Shown here one piece after another: positions 1 to 13,378 of a DNA stretch of 64,000 bases; the stretch's first letter is position 1; each line of letters opens with the position of its first letter. The position numbers were made by a program, and so were the translations under genes. Under the pieces are notes generated by a model. That model worked only from the letters and a program-made list of their open reading frames with translations. It did no database searches and was not told the origin of the DNA. Source of the DNA: Dromaius novaehollandiae (taxonomy: Eukaryota; Chordata; Aves; Casuariiformes; Dromaiidae); assembly GCF_036370855.1 (NCBI RefSeq), contig NC_088112.1, positions 14,004,469 to 14,068,468 of the forward strand. The letters run 5' to 3'.

Positions 1-1618
1 TCATACTTAGTGGTGCAAATACCTCTACTTCACTGACAATTCCAAAAATAAAACAAAGCTTGAATGAGGAAATAAACAATTTAGGCCAAATAAAATGCTC
101 TGTTTCATTATCAAGCTTTTCTATATTCCACATTTATAATAAAACCAAATTGCTCCTATCTGAAATGTAGTTTAGAGCTGAAATCACTTCAAAGGCTCAG
201 ATGTGTTCAGAACAAATGCTTGCATAGCACAGAGGTATGTTTCAAGCCTGTGTTGGGTGCTTAACTACCTGATTTAGTGGAATTGCCCAGAATTCACAGC
301 ATACCCTGCTCAATGGACCCTGAATTTGTGGCAAGTAGCGGGGGGGGGGGGGGGGGGGGGGGAAGAAGAGGGGAGGACAGAATTTGAAACACTAAGTGAC
401 AAGACATGAATTCTCCTTGCCTCTAAGGAACAGGACAAACAGTTCAGGTTTGTCCAGGAATGGAAGACATGCCTAGAGCTTCACACTGGATGTTTATAGG
501 ACCTTTCCAAAGGCAACAGTGCCAAGATCTTAGTAAAAGAAGGTCCAAGTATTATCCATTTGAAGAGTATAACAGTCAAATGTAAATCTATTCAGGCTAT
601 CCCTGTTCAGTGGATGTCTAAAGCCCCTTTTCAGAGGATCATCCCATTTAAACCATCTGAAGGAGATCAGAAGGCCTGACAGTGGATGCACACATGTGCA
701 GAAGACTTGCTCTGTGTTGGACTTGCTGTGCATACTCTACTGAAAGGCATGGTGCACATGTGTTAGGGCTGGCTGTGGGCAGGTCTCATGTCCATAGGCT
801 GTGCAGGACACTTGTAGACCTCAGAGACAAAGCAGCAAGAGCGGCCAGAGCAGAGAGACACAGTGATGAGATGTCCAATGACACCTTGGAGCAGTCAGAG
901 CTGCTGACCGGCAGCTCCAGAACTAGCTGAAGGAAGAAGGCATGCATACTGTCACACAGAGGATACTCCAAGGATGAGCAATTCAGTCAATAGGCTGAGA
1001 AAGGCTATTGCAATGGAAATGCAGATATCTGAGGATTACAGCATGAGTTGCCTGCTGGAGGCTAAGAGGGTGGTCCCACATCTGGACTGGCCCCTACTCT
1101 GTGCGCTGGGGAAGAACTCATGGTGTGGTCCACATGGTTACCACCAGCACAGGATGGAGACAGAACAATCCTGAAGGCAATATTTATGCCGGTAGCTAGG
1201 AGGCTAAAGGCCAGGACCAACCTGGTAACATTCTCATAAATGCTTCCCATATGTACATCGAGCCTAGTGTAAAGACATTGGAAGGTTCAGAAAATAGTAC
1301 CATGAAGAAAGGCTTGAATAAGTAGACGCTATACAGTAAGGATCTAAATATTAAATCCAAATTAAAACAGATCAAGGCTGCTGACACAAAAAGGAGGTCT
1401 CAAACTAAATATTGTGGGAAAGCCAACAGCTGTGACAAGGTAGTTGTTTTGGGGAAAAACAGTCTCCAATGGAGAAGTCATAAAAATTTTTCATCCTTGA
1501 GTGAAAGGCTAGGAAAGGAGCTCAAAACAGTCATGGAAGAAAACAGCAGACTGCAGCCTCAACAGAATATCCTGCTTAGGCATACGAAGCTTGAGAACAG
1601 AACAAGACAACTCTGTAC
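1..1618. other. Non-coding, AT-rich flank; possible decayed 5' part of the CR1 element
   Basis: No recognisable gene. The part from about 680 to 1618 is A/G-rich and full of stops on the + strand. It runs directly into the endonuclease-like part of the decayed LINE that follows, so it may be that element's 5' UTR or ORF1 region, but I cannot match it to a conserved domain. The first 330 bases contain nothing I recognise. Confidence 0.4.
340..362 (+). repeat. Poly-G homopolymer tract (23 G)
   Basis: An uninterrupted run of 23 guanines in otherwise AT-rich DNA, followed by a short G/A-rich stretch. Such tracts are prone to slippage and to sequencing or assembly error, so the exact length is uncertain. 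Confidence 0.95.
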
Positions 1619-4180
1619 ATGCATTACTATCCAAGTGCCAAGGGTCTAAAAGTGAGATGGGCAAATGGCAATGCCCCGGTTTCAGTTAGGAATATTAACA
1701 TAACCACCATCTCAGAAACTTGGTGGAAGGAAGATAGGCAGCGGGATATGGTAATGAGCAGCTGCAAATTATACAGGAATGAGAGTAGGTTATGCAGGCA
1801 GAGGAGTGGATCTACACATTAAGAAGAGCTTATCAGAGAGCATAACCGAGTTAACTGTATCAACAGGTACAAGGAATTCCAAGGATTGCAGTCCCGTGCC
1901 TGGATATTATAGTATTAGGGTTATGCTGTCATCCACCCATCCAGAACAGGGCAACAACTGCGAAATCCTAAGGGAGATGAAAGAGGCTATGACAGAAACA
2001 AGAGAACACAAGCACAACAACAGGAGACATCCATCTCCCCTCATCTAGGTGGGGTAAATGACAGAGCAGGACAGGAAGCAGTCCAAGATGGGAAGCTACT
2101 GCTCCTCCAGCAGCTAATCAGGGATCCCTGAAGTGGAAAATCCACTCTTCAACAAGCCATGAGCAGCACCTGGGAACTAGTGGGTTTGATTTCAAGATAC
2201 AACCAGAACACTCCTAATAATATACTCAAAAATGGCAATATTGAAGGAGACACCTCACAAATCTGCTACTGCAAGCTTAGCTTGAGAAGAGGTAGCTGCC
2301 TAGAAATGCAGACACTTGTTCAAAGAAAATTGAAAAGGAAAAGCCAGTAGGGAAGAACACATTCAGAAGGCAGCAAGACCATGTGAAGAAACCATTAAAT
2401 ATGTACCTCCTAAGTGGGAAAAGAAACTTTAAAAGAAAAGCTACTACGTTTAACAGAAAATAGGACAGTCAGCAGTAAGATGATGCTTTCTAAAAAGTGA
2501 AAGCTCTGTCCAAAGAATCAAAATATAAAAGCAAAATATTAAATATTATTGCCCAAACATGCCAAAAAGATTCTGAACTGATTTTTTCCAAGTCAGACAG
2601 TAATAAAACATGCAGGAGAGTCCAATATCATAGGGCAAAAGGAGCATCCAAGGAAGATAATACTACAGCAGGAAAACTCTTTTTTACAATAAACTGATAA
2701 ATGCCAGCAACACAGGGCTGAGGTCAGGGGCTATTCCTCTAGTAGTTCTAGATGAGCTCAGATACGCAGTCACCCACCTCGAGCTCTACACCACAGTTTT
2801 GGAGGCAGGGAGTAAGGCTTGTATAAACTTAATAATGCAGTAAAGGACACAGGGAAAGAAATGTCAAACCAGGGAAGATTCATTGCAGATTTTGGGAGGG
2901 AAGTTGTGTCTTATCAATCCATTTGCGTTCCCAAGTGTGGGCAAGAAACGGAGTTGCTTGATACAGTGAAGCTTTACTTCTAAAGAGCCAATTTCAAGAT
3001 CCCTCATCCAAAGGCTTCTGAAGAAACTAAAGTATCAGAAAGTAAAGGAGAAGGTTCTCTGGTAGGTTAAAAGGGGCTAAACAATACAAAACAGTAACAA
3101 GTCAGCTTTCCCAGTGGAGAGAGATTACTCCAACAGAAATTCTGCAGCTCAACTTACTTATAAATGACTTGGAAAAGGGGATCACAGAAGGAAAAAAATA
3201 GAATGATTCAGAAGAGTTTAAAATTTTAAATCAACTGAGAAAAACAGAAGTCGCTCATGACAGAGTGACTGAGCAAGGAAATGGTGGATGAATTGCAGTA
3301 TTGTCAAATGTGAACGTGGGAAAAAAGTAACCAGCTATACTATACCTGCATATTACAGCTCTAAATTAGCAATCACTGCTAGGGAAGAAAATTGTGAAGG
3401 CATTGTGGGTGAGGTCACAGATAAATGTCAGCCCAGTGCTCAGCAGCAATCAGAAACACTAATTGCATGATAGGAACTGTTCAGAAACAAGGAGAGAGTA
3501 AACCAGAAATGATTACTATCATATTGCTGTACAGCTGCTGGGTCTGTCCCAGTGCTTCATCCTCTACAGTTCCCATGCTCTGCCTTCTTCCTCCTTGCCA
3601 CAGAGGGGAGGTGCAGAGCCAGAGAGGGCACAATGCCCCTCTCCTGGTTGCAGCAGAGGTAGGAACCACTTTTGTCCAGGGACATTAAACTTGCTGGACC
3701 TGCTGCTGTGGAAAACAGGCTCCAGAGTGGGTATTGACAGAGTCTGTAAAGCCAGGAGTGGCCTGAAGAAAATGAACAGGAGATAGCATTCAGTATTACT
3801 CATAGCACTAGAACGAAGGGATACCAAGTGAAATTATATAGCAGGCTTAAAGCAAACCAAAGAAAGCTTCCCCCCCCCTCCCCCCCCCCAAAAAAAAAAG
3901 TAATTTAATTGCAGAACTCATTGCCCCAGGATGTTGTGGATGCCAAACATATCAAGGATTCAAAAGTCAATTAAACTCATGGACTGGTCCATCAGTGGCT
4001 ATGAAACATGATGATGGAGATGCAGCCTCTAGCTGGCAAGTCCCAAAGCCACAGGCTGCCAGAAGAGTTTATCACAGGAAGCAGCACTTTGTGCTTGCCC
4101 CATTTATCCCACTCTTCCCTCTATCCACACTGGCCAGCCAGCCTCCAGGCCTGGGCATCACTAGCCTGAGCCAACGCAGT
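1619..4180 (+). mobile_element. Decayed CR1/L3-type LINE, endonuclease through reverse transcriptase to 3' end
   Basis: This is an old non-LTR retrotransposon copy in sense orientation. Short, frame-shifted protein fragments follow the order expected of CR1 ORF2. At 1619-1822 there is an endonuclease-like block containing ISETWW. At 1779-2048 there is a block with a GRGVDLHIKKSL segment, corresponding to the family's glycine-rich endonuclease strand, followed by CEILREMKEAM. From about 2970 to 3180 comes the late reverse-transcriptase region ending in a LINDLEKG-like stretch, with stops and frame changes. From about 3770 to 4150 the text resembles the 3' end of CR1 ORF2 and its UTR. No frame stays open, so the copy is dead. 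The 5' limit is uncertain and may reach back to about 680. The 3' limit is approximate. Confidence 0.75.
3870..3899. repeat. Poly-C/poly-A low-complexity tract inside the LINE
   Basis: Nine C, one T, ten C, then ten A. It interrupts the 3' coding part of the decayed CR1 copy and is probably a later expansion within the element. Confidence 0.9.
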
Positions 4181-7100
4181 CACTCCAAGTTCACATGGAC
4201 ATGCCCAGGTCTGAGCACATGCCAGATCTGGTGTAGCAATCTGGACTGTCCCCTAGCCCCTGTCCCAAAGTGACCCTAAACCTTCTCAAAAGAGATTGAT
4301 TGTCAACAGCTTGGGCTAAAGTTTCAGGCTGAGGAGATTCCCAGGACATGAAATACAAGATCACACCCAGATGTCAGCCCTGTTTGGATGCTGTGATTTA
4401 TAGTCTAAGTGACACTTCCTTTTCTGTCTCCCTAACAATGACAAAACAAAAGGTATAAACAAACCCTGGCTCCAGACGTTCTTCTGCCATCATTAGTGAC
4501 CAGCTTGGCTAATGCCATTTCATCAGTCCTTTGTCTCAGGGTGGCAAGCCAACATCAGCAAGTCGAGGACACTGATGGGCTCCCTCCATGGGATGTGACA
4601 AATTCCCAGGACACTCCTGCCCAACACTCACTGCAATAATAAGCATGGGGCTAAATTACTGCCCTTGACAATGTTTGGTACGTGGAAAAACTTGTGCTTG
4701 CTAACTGCAGTGATTGCTCCATAAAATCCGCCTCAGCTAGCCATGTGCAATCCCGGTGAACACAGAGCCACAGCCCTGCCCCCCGGCAGCCTGCAGCAGC
4801 AGCAGCCCAGGTGGAGACTGCTGCTTCCTCGCTTTGAAGGGCCTCCACAGGCCAGCATTGGAGGCGTCCCACCCACTTGCCAGATCTATTCCTAGACATA
4901 TCTGTTTCTATTTATTTTCCCACTGACTATTATACTAGTGCAAGGACACAAGGTTGAGAATCAGGGAGAATAGACACAGGCAGTCCACAGAACAAATTTT
5001 CCTCCTCCTTTAAAGCCATGTCCATATTTTTGGATACAAAATGCAGATTTATTCCCTTGGTTTGAGCACTCCTAAGCCTAGCAGTGAGAGCCTTAAGCAG
5101 ACCCAAACCCTGCTGTCTCATTTCATGTGTGGTAGAAATAATCCCTTTGCCCAGTGCCTGGGAGAGCTGAACCCTGACATCCACATGAGGAGCTGATGGG
5201 CTGGCACTTGGGAGCTGAAGCAGAGCCATCAGTCCAGCATCTTCTTTCTGCAGCCAGCACCACATGTTCTTCTTTTATCTGAGCCCCAGACGTAATCTTG
5301 TGCCAAAGGTCAGAAAGAGATGCACAGATCCAACCCAGAGCCCATCAGATCTCTCCCAGCCAGGTCTCTACAGGGAGATTCAGGCAGGTTTCTCACCCTG
5401 TTCATCTAGGAGTAGCTCACATCACTATGAGGGATGCCTTTGCTCTCCTGTGATTCCTTCTACCTGCTTTACAAACCAAAGCAGGGACCCCAAAGACACC
5501 CCTATAGAAGGGCAGCACAAGCACGGCCCATGCTTCCTCATACATGTAGGCTGAGCTAACAAGGTCCTTTTTGCTGGCTGGCTGCCTTGAACTGATAAAG
5601 TCAAGCTTCAAGAATTGCAACATCATAGCCAAATCCCTGACTGTGGCAATCACAGACATTTAGAAACAGGATAAGCTGCAAGAGCAGGAGGACACTAACA
5701 GTAAAAGGAATAAAGCAAGGTAAAATATTTGACACCTTTTCTGGTAGGGAGGAGCTGATCAACTTTTACTGTTGAGAAGGAATGCCAGAAGACAGGTCCA
5801 CTTTAACTTCACTCCCAGGATGCCCAAGGATTTTCACATCCTTGCATAGAGGACAGCTGCTGTATGAGTCCTTACATCTCCCAATGATAGATTCCTTGTT
5901 TAAAAATAAATCGGTGCAGCCTGGGCCACCCGCCAACAATTTTCCCCCAGTTTTCCCACATCCTACACTTTAAAGGCAGCTGGTGAGCTCCATCCTTGCT
6001 TATCCCTTGTCCTTCCTTTAATGACTCCCCGTGTTACACTTACAACTAGCATGCTGCCCTCCTCACCTTTGACTTTCCCCAGAGCTGTGGCTTCCTGCCT
6101 TGACTGCTCATTTGGCTTTGCTTTATACTGTGTTACTGCCTCAACAACATTGACAACCCTGGATGCTCATTTTGGTACCTTCTCTCACAGGCATCACCAT
6201 CAAACCCTTTGTGCACTAGGTCTTTCTAAAACCCATCTCTACAGGGCTTCAGCATCTCCACAAATGCAGGCAAATTAACAGTTCAGGGCCAGCTGGGACC
6301 AAAAACTCAGTTATTCTCTGCATATCATCCTCGACCTCAACCTCAGGCTGATATTGTTCTCTAAAACTTACAGAAAGAAGCTCAAGGTTTGCAAACAAAG
6401 CACTCAAACATACCAAGTTGTGCAACAGGCAGGCTATCGAACCTGGGATCTCATTACTCCCTCTGCCTCCTATTCAGGGAGGTGTTCCCATGTTATACCT
6501 TGTTTCAAATTAGACTGAAAACTCTTCATGCCAGAGGCATGGCTCCCTGTGGCATTGTTGCAAACAGGATTATTAAAGTAAGAGTAAAGATAGTTCTCAA
6601 AAGCATCAAAAAAGAGAAAACTGAAAAGAAGATGCGGGAAAGTCAGAGCCCCTGCCCTGAATAAAGAATAGCTCACAGACACTGTAATAACTTGGGAACC
6701 TCCACAGACTTAATTTTTCTATCATGAGTTTCATTTTTCACTTTTCACCTCAGCACTTAAATTAAGGACCTAAGTGAAAAGATGCTTTGCTCCATCTTAG
6801 ATTTATGTTGCAATTTACCACCATAGCTCAAAGATTTAGCTAGTCCACTCACACTGGGCCATTTGCTTTGCAGAAGCCAGGGCACACTTGGCAAGCAGAG
6901 GATATAAGGAATTCAGTAGCAAGAAAATAGAAGTAACCTGTCCTTTGTCAGCTGTCTTAGCCCCAAGCCTCACACTCCCAAAGCACTGTTTTGTACTGCC
7001 TTGTTCCTCTGGCTTCTGTTTAAGGAGCTGGTTTTGGAATTAAGTTAAGCCTCCCATTAATAAAGGCTGGGCTGGTGCTCCCTGACCAGCTTTCCACCCA

Positions 7101-10100
7101 TAGCCCCATGTACAGCCCCTTACCTTAGGGCAGACGTCTGCCCTTGATACTACAGTTTGGCCATCACCTCCCAAGGGCTGTACGCCCACTGAGTAATTCT
7201 TACAATAGCCTGAAAAAGCTGACCTGAGAGTAGTATGTTTTCTCATCAGCTGAGCTATGGAGAAAGGAGAGATTTGCTATTGGCCACAGAATGAGTCAGG
7301 GACTAAGGCAAGACTAACTCATGGCATGACTTGGAGCTGAGCCTGGGGTTCATTCCACCATCCCAGTCATCTCTCAGTACATGACATCATTTGCTGCTGA
7401 GGCTGACAATAACACTGAGCTCTGTGAGGTGAGGAAGAGTTTACATTGCGGAGTTATTTCACTCTGCTCCAGTAGAGACAGTGTAGTCTCTCTTCACTGG
7501 ACATTTCTGTAATAAGGTTTCACCAACAGAACTTTCCAGTCCAAGAAGACTAATTCTAGCATTTCAGGTGTACAGTAGCAGATTGGTCATTAAAGCTCCT
7601 CAGGAGCCCTCAACTTTTTCACTGCCCATCCACTATCTCTAAGAGGGATCTCTGTGGGTCTACCTGTCCCAGGGCTAGTACATGACCGCTGGATTTTGCT
7701 CCTTCAGTACCTCTTGACCCCACAGTGGATGCCCAAGCAGTGATTCTGATGACTGTCTCTAAATAGGCATAGTGGGAATGCCCTAATGGCATGGCTAGTT
7801 TCCAAGCAGCATAACTTTGGACGGCATTGCTGTCTCCAGCACCTTGCCCACATCCTGCACCAGGCACTGCAGACCCCTGGAGAAGCCATCTCTCTGGGTT
7901 ACAGAGAGCATGCAGGATCCATGCAGGTGAACACTTATTCACAGGAGACAACAGCTCTAGAAAATGGGCAAACCCCAAATTCAAAAAAATTTTTACACAT
8001 TTAATCATCCTCCATCCAGCTGATGTTCAGGGCAAGAGGACTTGCAGACAAAATTGAGTTTCCCCTTTCTTACCCTTTGCTTGCAGCAGCACTTACAAAG
8101 ACCTGCAAATGAGAGCCACCATATTCTCACGTCATTTAACTTTGTACTGTAGTTTTTTCTCCTGCGAAGGAGGGTTACTCTGGCTAGGCAGGATAGGGCT
8201 ATCCAGAAACAACAACATTTTCTACAGAAAAGGAGAAAGTAAGCTCCTGCTTGGTCCCAGAGCTTTGGAGTGAAGGCACATATGGCGACAGCAGACTTGT
8301 TTGTTGAGCAAACAAAAGGGCTCAACACCTCTGCAGTGGTGCAGTTTAGGCAAAAAGACTTTACTGAGCATGGAGCTAAGCACACCACAGGCAATAATGG
8401 GCACATGATGAGTAATAAACCCATCCCAAGCAATAAGCGTGAGTCAACTCAGGAAAAGTTCTTCAGTTTTTCAGTTCACCTGTTCCTTGGGAAGCCCATG
8501 TGCACTATGATGCTATCCATAAAAAACAAACATTTGGCTGGTTTCTTGAAGAAACCTTGGAGAGCCCAAAACTGGCTGTGTGGGCTGAATCCTTAGCAGG
8601 GTACAGTAACCGAAGCAAAAAGAAGCCTCCTCAGGGGCTGCTACCACATTCATGAGGGAGGAAACAGAGCAGAAATCTTCGTAGACAAGTCATTTACATC
8701 TGTTTGACCCTTGCAAAACAGGTTTCCAGGCTCTTCCCTGCTTGGAGGCATGTGGTTGACAGTCTCCCATGGCAGTTTGATTCTTCCCAGGAGGGAGGAG
8801 CAGTGCAGAGAAGCTACAGGTAACCTCTGGGTGAGCAGCACACACAATGTCAAGGACCACAGCAGATGTGAACAGAGCCATCTCATCTGCCTCCCAAGGC
8901 AAGGGGGAGGCAGCAGGTCCATATGAGGACCAAGGTGCTGACCTCAGTGCCACCTTCTGATTTGCCATCACAGATTTGTAGAAGAGCTAATGAAAGTGAA
9001 AGATACCTGTGCCTCCTCCAGATGCTACCACACCACCCAGCCTTCCCTGCCAGGCTGCTCCTGCTCCCCAGAAGACTGTTTATCTTCTCCCACTCAAATC
9101 CCTTGATCTTCTTGCCAAAACCCAGCCCACTTCAGGAGGCCCTGGCTTCCCAGATATTGCATTCCGATTACCACAGGCTGCAGCTCAGCTTTGTGCTACC
9201 ACAGGGCCAGGTGACCCTGGGCTTGGTCTTTACTTGCTTTTTCCCAAACACCCAGAGTTTCACAGCTTTGCCCATCCCAGTACTAGTCCCACCCCACCTG
9301 CCAGCCTCCCAGATGTCACATTTGCTACCCAAACCATCCCCAGAGGCCAGCTCCATCACCAGGTCTCCCTACCTCTGTCCCACAAGGGGACAAAACCAGG
9401 AGGACCAGAGTAAGTCTACCTGCAGGCTGCTCTGCAGGGACTATGAACCATGGAGAAATGGAGCAATGGAGACCAGACTTGCACCACACCACATCCAGCA
9501 ATCTCCCAGCAACTTTGTGCCACTGGAGCTAGACAACAGGGTCCACGAGAGGTAGCAGATAAAAGTTGGCCCACCTCATCACACTCTGTCCATCCAGAGC
9601 AAGTCCTGAGTCTTCTGGCCTTGTTCAGGACAGCATCAGGTGCCTTCTCTGAGGTGCTGATACCAGCTCTCCTACTGGCTTTGACAGGTTCTCCTCATCC
9701 TGCTGGACAAGATCTGTCTTGCCCTGTCCACTGTTTTAGGAAAAGAGAGAAAGTATTTTCTGGAATCTGTTTGTCCATTATGTATGCCCTAGGCATACAG
9801 TATGTACGCACCATGCCCAGCATCTGGAGGGCTTGTCCTCCAAGAACTGGGGCACAGACCTCCAGGAGCACTCTGCTCCGAACCTGGAGTGCTGGCCACC
9901 CCATGGCCCAACCACAGTCCCTAAGGAAAGGGGAACAGGATGCCCCATCACTGCTAGGCCTCCCCACCATGCTCAGCCTGCTGGCAGGTGCACACCACCA
10001 GAAGCAGCTGAGCAAACATGGCCTCTTTCTTCAGCCTGTTGAGCAACCACAAGTGGGAGGACACACACCCAGGCTAAACAATTCTAGTACCACCACAGCT

Positions 10101-10604
10101 TACCCACATCGCCAAACACATTCTTGCTTTGGGTGCACTAGTTCTCACACCCCTTCCCGAAAGGGTGCCCTGTTGCACAACTCTGCACTGCCTGCCCTGC
10201 TCTAGCTCTGGTTTCCCCCATGCTGAACCCAGAACCAGATCTCACTCATTGCAAAATGTGCCAGCCACTTTCACCCATGTGGCTCTGTCCCAAGGACACT
10301 GCAGGACAGGGCTGCCATTACGGCAAGAGCCACACTGCACCCTGCCAGGTCATCTGAGCCACAGCAAACCCATTTCCGAGAGCAGGAGCACAATTTAGCC
10401 CAGGAGTTAGTGGGGAGGGAAATGCCCCGGTGTTGCAACTGCCATTCACAGATCCCTCTAATCTCTGTATTTGAGTGCTTCTGAGCACAGGTCAAGCTGC
10501 AGAGCTCTTGACACCTGAATGACAGAAGGTTTAAGGCTCACAGTGCCTTCTCAGCACAGCCTTTACCTCCACATGACACATCTAGCTTTTGCAATCATGG
10601 TTAG
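4181..10604. other. Non-coding stretch, nothing recognised
   Basis: About 6.4 kb without a recognisable exon, RNA gene or repeat. The longest open frames (8923-9555, 210 codons, and 9450-10205, 251 codons, + strand) lie in C-rich, stop-poor DNA. They overlap each other in different frames and look like Pro/Ser/Leu-rich chance translations. No signal peptide or domain is visible in them. Confidence 0.6.
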
Positions 10605-10822
10605 TGTTCATCTGCCCTATTTCAACTTCAAAGCACTTCACAAACATTAACCAATTAATCCTCTCACCACCCTCACAGGGAGGTGAACATTTTTATTTAT
10701 CCATTTCCCCATCAGTGAGGAGAGAGTTAAGCACCTCTCCCAAGGCTATCCTTCACTGACTATCCAGCTGAGTGCTGTTTCACTCCCAGCCCCAGGCTCA
10801 GTCCATTAGATGAACACAGTAC
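10605..10822 (-). repeat. MIR-like SINE, antisense
   Basis: The segment carries the antisense hallmarks of a MIR/CORE-type SINE in order: a CAAAGCACTTCACAAACAT-like motif, an AATTAATCCTC motif, a pyrimidine-rich ATTTCCCCATC part, AGTTAAGCACCTCTCCCAAGG and an AGCTGAGTGCTG-like tail. A second, shorter copy with the same core lies at about 27.93-28.03 kb, which supports a dispersed repeat from within the window. Divergence is high, so it is an old insertion. Limits are approximate. Confidence 0.65.
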
Positions 10823-13356
10823 ACCTGAAAGAGCAAAAATGCTACAGCAACAGTCACAGCTGGCTAAGCAGAGCCATCAACAAGTGCTTTTGTTTTACTC
10901 CATGCCCTGTATGAAATGACTTCTTGGGCATCTTCTGCTCATCATTTCAGTCAATGTCCCGGAAGGAAAATGATCCAAGACAAGTGACACAGGCCATCAA
11001 TACAGAGCAATCATGGTCAGCTGGCTACCCAGAGGCATGCAAGCAATAAGTGTTTTTAACAGACCAGTGAAAAGTCCTATATTTTGCAATAAAAAGTGCA
11101 GGCCAGTGGGGATGGTACCAGGGTGTGGGGACCAACTTTGACAAGACTGAAACTAGACAAACAAATCATGACATAAGCTGTAGCAGTGCTTAACACTTGC
11201 TGAGAGCTGGGGTAGACTCTCTCTCCCAGTGCATTCTGCACCCAAAATTGCATTTTATTTGCTCCAGAAGGATTTTCTTCAGCTCAAGCAGGACTTGGAC
11301 TAGGGAGCACCACAGCCTTGGTGAGCCATGAGCCAGGGCAGAGCTGGAAAGGATCGCAGCCTCTGAACAAAAGAGCACAGGAAGGCTGTGTGTCACACCA
11401 GCATGGCAGTGGCTCACCTGGAATAGGACCTGCAGAGATGCCTCCACTCAGCCTTCATCCTTCACATCTGGCAGGATACAATCAATCCCTGCAGCAAGCA
11501 CTGCCTCACACTCACACTCGTATGAGCTCCCCTGTTCATCAGTTTCTTCAAGGTGCAACCAGCCCAAGTAGTTTTTTTGTTTTGTCACCTGGAAAGAGAG
11601 CCCTCTCCCTGCTCACTGCTATTACAGCATAACTGAGGGCTGTGACCCTGCTGCCCCTTTCACCTATGGTAAACTTCCACATTCCCCTCCAAAATGGGTA
11701 TTTCTTTGTTGAAGACTATATGAAGTCTTAAAACTTAAGTACTCCTCCTTCACCCACCACACAGGTAGGCAGAGCTCTCCAGCACCAGAAGGTCCAGGCC
11801 TGCTTGTGAGGAAAGAGGAAAACACCCTGGTCACTCCCTGAGGTAGAGAGAAATAGCTCTGAGTGCAGAGCTGCTGCGCTTTCATGCCCTTTTCCTGGGC
11901 TAAATGGCTTGCTCAGGCCAACAACCTGTTGAAGCCACAGGAGCATTTCAGCTCTTCCTGCAACAGCTTGGGGCAGACCAGGCAGGGCTGGGAGATTGCT
12001 ATTAAAGTGAAAGGAAGCTGGGAGCAATCTCTGTCACCAGGGTTGCTCTTTGAGCATGTGAGTGAAAGTATTTCTGCTTTTGCAACAGCACAGACCCGGA
12101 GCAGGATGCCTGCGCCCCTGCATGCTGTACTGGCAGTAAGAAAGAACCCTCAGTTGCAGGGCTCACAAGGAAACTCTGGTGCATTTTTCTCATCATTTCC
12201 AAGGCTGCATCCCAGTGCTAATCACTGACAGTTATGCATTACCATTTATCCTGAGGTCCCAAATAGCTCACTAAACCCTGTGAATATGCTGGAATCACAA
12301 AGCCTTTTGGGTGCAAAGGGGAAGCCATTAACCAATGCACAGCAACATAAGATCAATAGTAGAAAACTTAAATTAGTCCAGCATCTCACTGAAGTAGCAG
12401 GAGAATTTCAGGCAGATGAGATGCAATTCTCCAACTGCAATTCTTGGAGGCAGCAGGGGTAGAAACCTTACCTTATCTATTACAGATACAATACCATCCC
12501 AGGTGATTACTTATCAATGGCAAGAACCACTCTGAATACATGTTAAAAACAGTACATACAGCTTCCCTATAAATTTATTGCTAAGCATAGACCTTAAGCC
12601 ACACTAGCACCTTTAAACACCAGATTTGCCCACCCATGCAGGGGAAGTCACACCTGCACTAACAGTTTGGCTGCAAACCAGCCTCAGTGGGGATGCAAAG
12701 CTTGAGCTCTCCAGCTCTTGGCCCAACTGCTCTGCAGGAGCACCTGGAGGCACCAGCAGTGCCTCTGGCCCAGCTTGCAGCAGACAGTGCCACCTGCTGA
12801 CACCCTGTCCCTTCCCTCTGTCCCCACCAGCCAGGGTGACCTGGCCTCCCAGTGGGGACCTCACAGCAGAAGAGGTCCAGGGCTGCAGCATTTGCAGCCT
12901 GAAGGGAACATGGCCAAGAAGCCCATGATTTGGGGTCCCTGCCATCCCCTTGCACCGTGTGCAGCATCCAAGCCACTGCTGTCACATGCTTCTTGCGAGC
13001 CCCCAACTCCAAAGGGGGAGGCCTGCAGTGACAGCAAACAGCTCTAGGTAACATTATGACATGAAATCCATCCCAGATCATCCCTCATTTCCTAAGGGGG
13101 AAAGGTGGTGGGGAACTCCACCTCCAGCTTCAACAGCAAAGGCACAGCCAAAGCACAACCCCCTCAGTAGGGCAGACAACCTGCACATGCCCTAACCTTC
13201 CCTCAGGTCAATGCAAAGTCACCCAGCTCCTGCATCTCCTTTACACAGCAATCACAACAAGATTTTTGCACCTCACTGCTGGTGTGCAGAGCAATCTGGA
13301 GCATATATCTGATCCTCATCACACAGGTATGGACCACCCTGTGCTTAACAAACTGA

Positions 13357-13378
13357 CTTCCTTCCTTCCTTCCTTCCT
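13357..13378. repeat. (CTTC)n microsatellite
   Basis: Five perfect CTTC units plus a partial unit. Confidence 0.95.
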
